Source: a candidate division BRC1 bacterium ADurb.BinA292 (GTDB taxonomy: Bacteria; Sumerlaeota; Sumerlaeia; MVZB01). Taken from it: a stretch of 5,875 nt of DNA. This document shows, in pieces, positions 1 through 4,675 of this stretch. The notes beneath the pieces were generated by a model. The model was not told the DNA's origin. It saw nothing but the letters and a program-made list of their open reading frames with translations, and searched no databases. The position numbers were made by a program, and so were the translations under genes. How positions within the stretch are numbered: the first letter of the stretch is position 1; each line of letters starts with the position of its first letter. The DNA lies in contig MVZB01000212.1 of the NCBI GenBank assembly GCA_002068205.1, positions 1-5,875 of the forward strand, in the 5' to 3' direction.

Positions 1-206
1 GGCGTGTGCGGCGCGAGCTCGCCGGCCGGCGGCGCCGCGAGCCAGGCCGGCGGCAGTCCTGAATCGGCCAGACGCAGAGTCTCGAGGCGGCGGATGTTGT
101 GCGGGGCGATCCACGGGGCCAGGATGGCGCCGAACGCCAGCACGAGCAGAACCGTTGCCGGGATCAACCAGCTCCGTCGGCGCAGCGCGGTCATCTGATG
201 CGGCAT
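1..206 (-). CDS. ABC transporter permease, DppC/OppC type (N-terminal fragment)
   Basis: Only the N-terminus is present; the gene continues beyond the left edge. The product would be an inner-membrane permease subunit that forms the channel of a dipeptide/oligopeptide/nickel-type ABC importer with a DppB-like partner. The translation shows a short basic head (ALRRRSW), one hydrophobic membrane segment (roughly WLIPATVLLVLAFGAILAPW), then IAPHNIRRLETLRLADS and GLPPAWL. This 'APxxAPxx...L...DS.LPPAW' pattern is what precedes the HxLGTDxxGRD block in DppC-type permeases. That diagnostic block and the EAA loop lie outside the window, so substrate cannot be inferred. Two in-frame ATGs are possible, at 206 and 194. 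Neither has a strong Shine-Dalgarno; 206 has a weak GGTGA nine bases upstream. A good promoter lies about 35 bases upstream. The gene is divergent from the glycosyltransferase, and no dppB-like gene precedes it. The family is likely; the exact start is uncertain. Confidence 0.72.
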   Translation of the reverse strand, partial: MPHQMTALRRRSWLIPATVLLVLAFGAILAPWIAPHNIRRLETLRLADSGLPPAWLAAPPAGELAPHT

Positions 207-239
207 GGGGAAGTTTCACCGCTCCGTGGAATGCCCCGC

Positions 240-269
240 AGTATACGGGGCGGATCGGCGGCTTGGCAA
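240..269 (-). promoter_or_regulatory. Leftward sigma70-type promoter for the ABC permease
   Basis: Read on the minus strand, there is a TTGCCA -35 box (264-269, 5 of 6 consensus bases), an 18-base spacer and a TATACT -10 box (240-245, 5 of 6). The expected transcription start is near 233, giving a leader of about 27 to 39 bases before the permease start. This is the best consensus promoter in the window. Its -35 box overlaps that of the opposing candidate promoter. Confidence 0.55.
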
Positions 270-291
270 TGCTGCCACCGGCGGGTAAGCT
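263..291 (+). promoter_or_regulatory. Candidate rightward promoter for the glycosyltransferase
   Basis: There is a TTGGCA -35 box (263-268, 5 of 6 consensus), a 17-base spacer and a TAAGCT -10 box (286-291, only 3 of 6 consensus). The -10 is weak by E. coli standards. The same arrangement, TTG then TAAGCTGAG at the same spacing, recurs before tyrA, which raises confidence. It predicts a start near 298 and a leader of about 50 bases before the ATG at 349. Confidence 0.4.
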
Positions 292-348
292 GAGCGGGCC
301 CGTCTTCCTCCGCGGGGCGCCGGCTGCAATGCGTGATCGGGGCGCGCC

Positions 349-1506
349 ATGTTGCTGCTCGTGCAGCTAGTCATTGTCGGTCTGTGTGCGTGGCTCGTGC
401 TGTCGGGCTGGCTGAACGTGGTCGATCAGCGGGCCGAACGGCGACGCGACGCGCGGCTGCCGCCGTTGCCGGAGGATGCCCCATTCATCTCAGTCTGCAT
501 CCCCGCCCGCAATGAGGAACACAACGTCGGGCCACTGCTGGAAAGTCTCGCGCGGCAGGCCTACCCCTGCTACGAGGTGCTGCTGCTCGACGACTGCTCC
601 GAGGACCGCACGGCGGAGATCGCGCTGGCGATTGCCGCCCGATATCCCCACCTGCGGGTATTGCAAGGTCGTCCTCTGGAGTCTGGCTGGATCGGCAAGC
701 CGCACGCGTGCCGGCAACTGGCCGCCGCCGCCCGCGGCGACTGGCTGCTGTTTACCGATGCCGATACGGAGTTCGCGCGGGGAACGCTGACAATGGCGAT
801 GCGGCGCGCGCGGGCGCGCCATTCGGATCTGCTCAGCGGGCTGCCGCGGCTCGTCGCGGTGACGATCTGGGAACGGCTGTCGGTGCCGCTGCTGCAGACG
901 ATGGCGCTGGGGGGCATCCCGTTCCGCTGGATGGAACGGCTGAATCACCGGCGCGCGGCGGCGGCCAGCGGCGCGTTCATCCTGATCCGGCGCGCGGCCT
1001 ACGACGCCGTGGGCGGGCACGAGGCGGTGCGCGGCGAAATCGTCGACGACCTGAACCTGGCGCGCGCGGTCAAGCGCGCCGGCTTTCGGACGCATCTGAC
1101 CGACGTGACCCGTCACGTCCGCTGCCGAATGTACCGCTCACGGGCCGAAGTCTGGGAGGGATTTTCGAAAAACTTCCATGCGGTGTTCCCGGGGTATCAG
1201 ACGCTGCTCGCGATCGCTTACCTGGCGGGGGTGTTCATTCTGCCGCCGGTCTGTTTCATTCTGTCGCCGTGGCTGGGGCTGTCGCCCTGGAGCGGGACGA
1301 TCCTGCCGGCGATCCAGATCGCGGCCGTGGGGCTGCACCGCGCCCTGGTGGAAGTGCATGCGGGGGAGGGAAAGTGGGGAACGCTGCTGCTGACGCCGCT
1401 CAGCGCCGCGTTCACGATTGCGATCGCGCTGCGCAGCCTCAGCCGCCGGCTGCTGCGTCAGCCGACGCCGTGGCGCAACCGTCACTATGAGCTCTGGCGC
1501 AACTGA
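349..1506 (+). CDS. Membrane-associated family 2 glycosyltransferase (CrtQ/HpnB-like)
   Basis: A 385-residue inverting GT-A glycosyltransferase, expected at the inner membrane with a cytosolic catalytic domain. Residues 1-20 form an N-terminal membrane anchor. The GT2 fold starts at about residue 46 (FISVCIPARNEE). Nucleotide-binding aspartates are in LLLDDCSEDRT (D81, D82), the metal-binding DxD is TDADT (D137, D139), and the probable catalytic acidic site is EIVDDLNLA (D233, D234). These are followed by RMYRS and W269-GFSKN. Hydrophobic segments near 286-305, 312-330 and 345-362 form a C-terminal membrane domain. GW.GKPHAC at 113-121 and the YRS...W.GFSKN block are typical of glycosyltransferases acting on lipid acceptors such as carotenoids or hopanoids (CrtQ/HpnB relatives). 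No carotenoid or hopanoid genes are nearby, so the acceptor is unknown. The ATG at 349 has only a GGGG six bases upstream. The 3' end overlaps convergent galT by 22 bases. Family call is strong; substrate is not. Confidence 0.9.
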   Translation: MLLLVQLVIVGLCAWLVLSGWLNVVDQRAERRRDARLPPLPEDAPFISVCIPARNEEHNVGPLLESLARQAYPCYEVLLLDDCSEDRTAEIALAIAARYPHLRVLQGRPLESGWIGKPHACRQLAAAARGDWLLFTDADTEFARGTLTMAMRRARARHSDLLSGLPRLVAVTIWERLSVPLLQTMALGGIPFRWMERLNHRRAAAASGAFILIRRAAYDAVGGHEAVRGEIVDDLNLARAVKRAGFRTHLTDVTRHVRCRMYRSRAEVWEGFSKNFHAVFPGYQTLLAIAYLAGVFILPPVCFILSPWLGLSPWSGTILPAIQIAAVGLHRALVEVHAGEGKWGTLLLTPLSAAFTIAIALRSLSRRLLRQPTPWRNRHYELWRN

Positions 1507-2540
1507 TCGACCGGTTCATCCTCTTCGTCCTCGAGAGGCTGGCCGGGATCCTGATTGCGCAAGAATTCGGCGCTCTCCTCGGGGAGCGCGGGATTGATAT
1601 ACATCCCGCTGCCAAGTTCAAAGCCGGCGGCCTTCGTCACGCGCGGAACGATCGACATATACCAATGCAGGTAGCGGCTGGCGGAATCGCGCAGCGGGGC
1701 GCTGTGGATGATGTAGTTGTAATCAGGGTCGCCCAGGCCATGGTAGAGCTTGCCGAAGAGCAAGCGCATAAGTTCGGCCAGATGCTCCAGCTCGTTGAGA
1801 CTCAGATCCAGGAAGGTGGGGCCATGGCGGCGGGGGATGATCCATATTTCGAACGGCGAGGTGGCCGCGAACGGGACCAGCGCGACGAAGTAACGGTTCC
1901 GGCCCACGATCCGTTCGCCGTCGATCAGCTCGCGCTGCATCATGACGCAATAGGGGCAGACGGCGTTGTCGTCGACATAGGCGCGCTGGCTTTCGATGCG
2001 CATCCGCACGTGATGGGGCACCATCGGCAGCGCGAGCAACTGGCAATGGGGATGCTCCAGCGAAGTCCCCGCGCCGGGCCCGTGATTCTTGAAGTAGAAG
2101 ATCTGTTCGATGCGCGGGTCCTCGCTCAGGACGCGTCCCCGCGTCTGGAACGCCCGGAGCGTCTGCGTCAGCGCCCTGGGGCTCTGGCAGGCAGGGCTCA
2201 TGTTGTGCAGCGGGGATTCGACCAGCACCTCGTGATAGCCGACGCCGGTCAGTTTGCGCCGGACCCCTTCCAGGGCGTAGCTTTTCTCGCCGTTCACGCT
2301 GAGGGCGGCATATTTGTTGGGAAAGACGCGGAGCCGCCATGGGCCCTCCGCCGGCCAGCGCAGGACCGGCGCCGGCATCTCATACTCCTGGCCGGGACAG
2401 AACGGGCAGGCGGCCAGGTGGGCGGGGCGTTCGTGCGTCAACTGGCGCGCGGGGTCGGTGAATTCATGCGGCCGGCGCGCCCGCTCCGTCGCGATGATCA
2501 CCCATTCGCGGGTGGCCAGGTTCTGCCTGAGTTCGGACAA
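1485..2540 (-). CDS. galT: Galactose-1-phosphate uridylyltransferase family protein
   Basis: A 351-residue cytosolic HIT-superfamily nucleotidyltransferase. GalT exchanges UMP between UDP-glucose and galactose-1-phosphate (Leloir pathway). The N-terminus (ELRQNLATREWVIIATERA) and the C-terminal FELGSGMYINPALPE block are characteristic. By motif, the structural zinc ligands are C45 and C48 (CPFC), H112 (SPLHNMS) and H163. The nucleophile is H165 in SLEHPHCQL, with Q167 behind it. A second CxxC (C195, C198) is an extra possible metal site. FEIWIIPRRH (230-239) and NYIIHSAP (275-282) belong to the second domain. The start is TTG at 2540, the only start that fits the family N-terminus, with a strong Shine-Dalgarno eight bases upstream. 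The tail (336 on) is acidic and overlaps the glycosyltransferase's 3' end. No galK or galE is in the window. Relatives with this architecture include ADP-glucose phosphorylases, so the sugar specificity is inferred. Confidence 0.9.
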   Translation of the reverse strand: MSELRQNLATREWVIIATERARRPHEFTDPARQLTHERPAHLAACPFCPGQEYEMPAPVLRWPAEGPWRLRVFPNKYAALSVNGEKSYALEGVRRKLTGVGYHEVLVESPLHNMSPACQSPRALTQTLRAFQTRGRVLSEDPRIEQIFYFKNHGPGAGTSLEHPHCQLLALPMVPHHVRMRIESQRAYVDDNAVCPYCVMMQRELIDGERIVGRNRYFVALVPFAATSPFEIWIIPRRHGPTFLDLSLNELEHLAELMRLLFGKLYHGLGDPDYNYIIHSAPLRDSASRYLHWYMSIVPRVTKAAGFELGSGMYINPALPEESAEFLRNQDPGQPLEDEEDEPVDQLRQSS

Positions 2541-2548
2541 AGGTCTCG

Positions 2549-2556
2549 TCCTCCCC
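2549..2556 (-). promoter_or_regulatory. Ribosome binding site fixing the TTG start of galT
   Basis: Minus-strand GGGGAGGA lies eight bases before TTG at 2540. Its strength and ideal spacing, with the family-typical SELRQNLAT sequence directly after the TTG, make TTG the real start. Confidence 0.7.
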
Positions 2557-2582
2557 GGGATCTTCGTCCCCGATTCTGAAAT

Positions 2583-2603
2583 CGTCCCTCGTCCCTCGTC
2601 CTC
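2583..2603. repeat. Short tandem heptamer in the galT leader
   Basis: Two perfect copies of CGTCCCT (2583-2596) are followed by a degenerate third (CGTCCTC, 2597-2603). On the galT strand this gives a purine-rich GGGACGA series about 45-60 bases upstream of the start. GGGGACGA and GGACGAG also recur between it and the ribosome binding site. It could come from polymerase slippage or act as a leader element; function is unknown. Confidence 0.5.
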
Positions 2604-2615
2604 GCGTTCCTGATC

Positions 2616-2640
2616 GCTCCCGAAGCCTTCCCCCGGGAGC
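2616..2640. repeat. Inverted repeat, possible hairpin in galT leader
   Basis: GCTCCCG (2616-2622) and CGGGAGC (2634-2640) form a perfect 7-base-pair stem with an 11-base loop. No T-run follows on either strand, so it is not a standard intrinsic terminator. It lies 76-100 bases upstream of the galT start. It could be an mRNA leader hairpin or an operator half-site pair. Confidence 0.35.
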
Positions 2641-2686
2641 CGCCCGCTGGTTCATGCCGCCCATGGTATCGCGCCGCGAGGCTCAT

Positions 2687-2715
2687 CGGACAGTCTTATG
2701 TGAACCCGATATAAC
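2687..2715 (+). promoter_or_regulatory. Candidate distal promoter for tyrA
   Basis: CGGACA (2687-2692, 4 of 6 consensus) is separated by 17 bases from TATAAC (2710-2715, 5 of 6 consensus). It predicts a start near 2722 and a leader of more than 120 bases before the tyrA reading frame. It is one of two candidates for this gene; the downstream one shares a motif with the glycosyltransferase promoter. Confidence 0.35.
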
Positions 2716-2809
2716 ACCGTCGTTGATTCAATCGACCGCCGCCGGACCGGCCAGGTTCAGGCTGTCCACTCCGTCCGCAGCGTCCACGCTTTCCAATCCG
2801 CCGAAAAAG

Positions 2810-2838
2810 TTGCGCACCCTGGTGGGTCTCGATAAGCT
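2810..2838 (+). promoter_or_regulatory. Candidate proximal promoter for tyrA-surE
   Basis: TTGCGC (2810-2815), a 17-base spacer and TAAGCT (2833-2838) match the arrangement at 263-291. Identity continues through TAAGCTGAG, and similarity extends about 18 bases further (GGCC, then a T/C-rich stretch ending TCCG). Against E. coli consensus both boxes are weak (3 of 6 each). The expected transcription start near 2845 would put the TTG at 2849 almost at the 5' end of the mRNA. Confidence 0.35.
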
Positions 2839-2848
2839 GAGGGCCGTT

Positions 2849-3799
2849 TTGCCTCTCCGATTTCGGCCTGGTCATCACCCGCCGATCGACTCTCGACGGA
2901 TCTTCCCTGCTCTGAGTGCTCTGCCTTTCCAGCGTCTGGTCATCCACGGGGTTGGCTTGCTCGGCGGGTCGCTGGGTCTGGCCGTCCGGCGCCAGCGGCT
3001 GGCGCACCGCGTCGTGGGGCTCGGGCGCTCGGCAGAGAAACTCGCGCGCGCACGCGACCTGGGAGCGCTCGACGAGTTCCAGACCGATCCGGCGGCGGCA
3101 CTGGCGGGAGCCGATGCGGTCGTGCTGGCCATCCCGCCGGTTCAGATCCGGGAAAGTTTCGCGCAGATCGCGCCGTATCTGGAGCGGGGGACGTTCGTCA
3201 CCGACGTGGGGAGCGTCAAGGCCCGGATCGTCGAAGCCGCGGAGGCCAATCTCCCGTCCCACGCGCGCTTCGTCGGCTCGCACCCGATGGCCGGATCGGA
3301 AAAAACCGGGGCCCACCATGCGCGGGCGGATTTCTACGTCGGGTATCCCTGTCTGCTGACGCCGACCGGCCGCACCGCGCCCGAAGCGCTCGCCCTCGCC
3401 CGCGCGTTGTGGGAAGCCGTTGGTTCGCGCGTCGTGGAGCTGGATCCGGCGCGGCATGACCGGCTGCTGGCCGGCATCAGCCATCTGCCGCACGTCGTTG
3501 CGGCGGCGCTGATCCAGACGCTGACGCGCCATCTCGCGCCGGCCGCGGAACTGGGCGGGCTATGCGGCCAGGGTTTGCGCGACACCACGCGCGTCGCCGG
3601 CGGCGACACGGAGATCTGGCGCCAGATTCTGACGGAAAATGCGGAGGAGGTCCTCGCCTGCCTGGATCAGATGGAAGACGTGCTGCACGAGTGGCGCGCC
3701 GCACTGCGTGAGGCGGCCGGTCATCCGCGGCGCGTGGCAACGCTGTGGGACGAAGCGCGCCGCGCCCGCCAGGGGCTGGAAGCGACCGACGAGGCCTGA
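2849..3799 (+). CDS. tyrA: Prephenate/arogenate dehydrogenase (start uncertain)
   Basis: This cytosolic enzyme carries out NAD(P)+-dependent oxidative decarboxylation of prephenate (or arogenate) in tyrosine synthesis. Numbered from TTG 2849 (316 residues), the Rossmann glycine loop is GVGLLGG (34-40). DVGSVK (S122), GSHPMAGSEKTG (H145), SHLPH (211-215) and GLRDTTRVA (R248) match the active-site Ser, His, His and Arg of characterised TyrA enzymes. The helical dimerisation domain fills the rest. There is no chorismate mutase or ACT domain, so it is monofunctional and lacks the usual tyrosine-sensing domain. The fold begins at FQRLVIHG (codon 27). No ATG or GTG lies nearby in frame, and TTG 2849 is the nearest canonical start. 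CTG at 2921 (giving a 292-residue LPFQRLVIHG start) fits the family better but has no clear Shine-Dalgarno. surE follows 12 bases later, suggesting one transcript. Identity is secure; the first 25 or so residues are not. Confidence 0.88.
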   Translation: MPLRFRPGHHPPIDSRRIFPALSALPFQRLVIHGVGLLGGSLGLAVRRQRLAHRVVGLGRSAEKLARARDLGALDEFQTDPAAALAGADAVVLAIPPVQIRESFAQIAPYLERGTFVTDVGSVKARIVEAAEANLPSHARFVGSHPMAGSEKTGAHHARADFYVGYPCLLTPTGRTAPEALALARALWEAVGSRVVELDPARHDRLLAGISHLPHVVAAALIQTLTRHLAPAAELGGLCGQGLRDTTRVAGGDTEIWRQILTENAEEVLACLDQMEDVLHEWRAALREAAGHPRRVATLWDEARRARQGLEATDEA

Positions 3800-3811
3800 G
3801 AGGCGGACCCG

Positions 3812-4588
3812 ATGCACATCGTGCTCTCCAACGACGACGGAATCGAGGCGCCCGGTCTGGCCGCGATGGCCGATGCGCTGAACCAGATCGGCGACGTGAC
3901 GATCGTCGCGCCCGATATCGAGCGCAGCGGCATGGGTCATGCCATCACGGTCTTCAAGGACATGCTCTTCGAACCGCATCACCGCGACGGCAAGCTGTGG
4001 GGTTACGGTCTGGCGGGGACGCCGGCCGACTGCGTGAAGATCGCGCTGACGCTCCTGTGCAAAAACCGGCCGGTCGACCTGGTCGTCTCGGGAATCAACC
4101 ACGGTCAGAACGCGGGGGTCAATGTGCTCTACTCGGGAACGGTGGCGGCGGCGCGCGAAGCCGCCATCCTGGGGTTTCCCGCCATCGCCGTCTCCCAGCT
4201 CTATCACGATCCCGACAAGCTGACGTTCGAGACATCGGCCCGGGTCGGCCTCGAGGTCGCCCGGCGCGTGCTGGAGCGCGGACTGCCCCCCGGCGTGATG
4301 CTCAACGTCAATGTGCCGCCGGTGCCCTACGACGCCATCAAGGGCTGGGCCGTGACGCGGATGGGCAATTCCGGCTATGAAGACCTGTTCACCTGCCCCG
4401 AGGAAGCGGATTCGGAGCGCATCATCTACCGCAACATTGGCAAGGGCTGGAATCCGAGCACGCACCCCGACGACGGCAATGATGATGTCGCCCTGTATCA
4501 GGATTACGTCTCGATTACCCCGCTCCAGTTCGATCTGACGGCCTATGATTTTCTGGATGAACTGCATGCGTGGTTCCATGCGGAGTAA
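3812..4588 (+). CDS. surE: 5'/3'-nucleotidase SurE
   Basis: A 258-residue metal-dependent phosphatase of the SurE family. It hydrolyses nucleoside 5'- and 3'-monophosphates, and some members act on short polyphosphate; it is cytosolic and linked to stationary-phase survival. The N-terminus MHIVLSNDDGIEAPGL holds the metal ligands D8 and D9. S39 (ERSGMGHAIT) and N96 (SGINHGQN) complete the site. GTPADCV (69-75), YSGTVAAAREA (107-117) and YVSITPLQFDLT (232-243) are further family blocks. The loop after S39 reads GMGHAIT rather than the GASNSLT type of enterobacterial SurE. The length is usual. The ATG at 3812 is preceded by GAGAGG (3798-3803), which overlaps the tyrA stop TGA, so translational coupling with tyrA is likely. 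Unlike the common surE-pcm-nlpD-rpoS setting, its neighbours here are tyrA and hemH. Confidence 0.94.
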   Translation: MHIVLSNDDGIEAPGLAAMADALNQIGDVTIVAPDIERSGMGHAITVFKDMLFEPHHRDGKLWGYGLAGTPADCVKIALTLLCKNRPVDLVVSGINHGQNAGVNVLYSGTVAAAREAAILGFPAIAVSQLYHDPDKLTFETSARVGLEVARRVLERGLPPGVMLNVNVPPVPYDAIKGWAVTRMGNSGYEDLFTCPEEADSERIIYRNIGKGWNPSTHPDDGNDDVALYQDYVSITPLQFDLTAYDFLDELHAWFHAE

Positions 4589-4608
4589 GCGCCGGCGCAA
4601 GCGCTCGC

Positions 4609-4641
4609 ATGAGCCGTGGTTCCAGAGGGGGTCGATCATGA
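4609..4641 (+). other. Mini-ORF 1 in the surE-hemH gap
   Basis: A 10-codon frame (ATG at 4609, encoding MSRGSRGGRS) whose stop overlaps the start of the next mini-ORF as ATGA (4638-4641). No good Shine-Dalgarno precedes it; upstream is GCGCAAGCGCTCGC. It may be chance, or the first step of a leader leading into hemH. The peptide has no recognisable homology by eye. Confidence 0.2.
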
Positions 4642-4661
4642 GCGACGCGAGACGCCCTTGA
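4638..4661 (+). other. Mini-ORF 2 (MSDARRP) leading into hemH
   Basis: A 7-codon frame with a proper Shine-Dalgarno (AGAGGGG, 4624-4630) seven bases before its ATG. Its TGA stop runs directly into the hemH ribosome binding site (TGAGAGGAGG). The tyrA-surE junction uses the same design (TGAGAGGCGG). It may be a leader peptide that couples ribosomes to hemH, or a remnant of a lost gene's end. Confidence 0.3.
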
Positions 4662-4662
4662 G

Positions 4663-4668
4663 AGGAGG
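4663..4668 (+). promoter_or_regulatory. Ribosome binding site fixing the hemH start
   Basis: A perfect AGGAGG lies seven bases before ATG 4676. It decides against the in-frame GTG at 4616, which would add 20 residues (starting VPEGVDHERR) that do not belong to ferrochelatase. Confidence 0.8.
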
Positions 4669-4675
4669 GGCCGCG

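Larger units (their letters stand above)
2541..2848. other. Divergent intergenic region between galT and tyrA
   Basis: No gene is supported here. The tyrA frame stays open leftward to an ATG at 2654, but the translation (for example HRTVLCEPDITPSLIQSTAA) is low in complexity, matches no part of the TyrA fold and lacks a Shine-Dalgarno. The region contains the galT ribosome binding site, a heptamer repeat, a small inverted repeat and two candidate rightward promoters. I found no convincing -35/-10 pair for galT on the minus strand. The nearest candidate pairs a TTGAAT with TTATAT but has a spacer of only about 11 bases. Confidence 0.6.

Noticed and set aside
1665..2579. A 304-codon open frame on the plus strand antisense to galT.
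   Set aside because: galT has all its active-site and zinc motifs on the other strand. This frame shows no recognisable fold and arises from the high GC content.
2695..2730. A leftward galT promoter from TTGAAT and TTATAT or CATAAG boxes.
   Set aside because: Spacing is about 11 bases for the first pair, and no acceptable -35 lies 16-18 bases before the second.
2654..2848. Extending tyrA upstream to the ATG at 2654, giving a 381-residue protein.
   Set aside because: The extra residues have no dehydrogenase features, there is no Shine-Dalgarno, and the extension would run through two candidate promoters.
4588..4605. AGCGC/GCGCT inverted repeat just after surE as a possible terminator.
   Set aside because: The stem is five base pairs with no T-tail, and such G/C-only short repeats are common by chance here.
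4616..4675. An earlier hemH start at GTG 4616.
   Set aside because: A perfect AGGAGG precedes ATG 4676, and the 20 extra residues do not resemble ferrochelatase N-termini.
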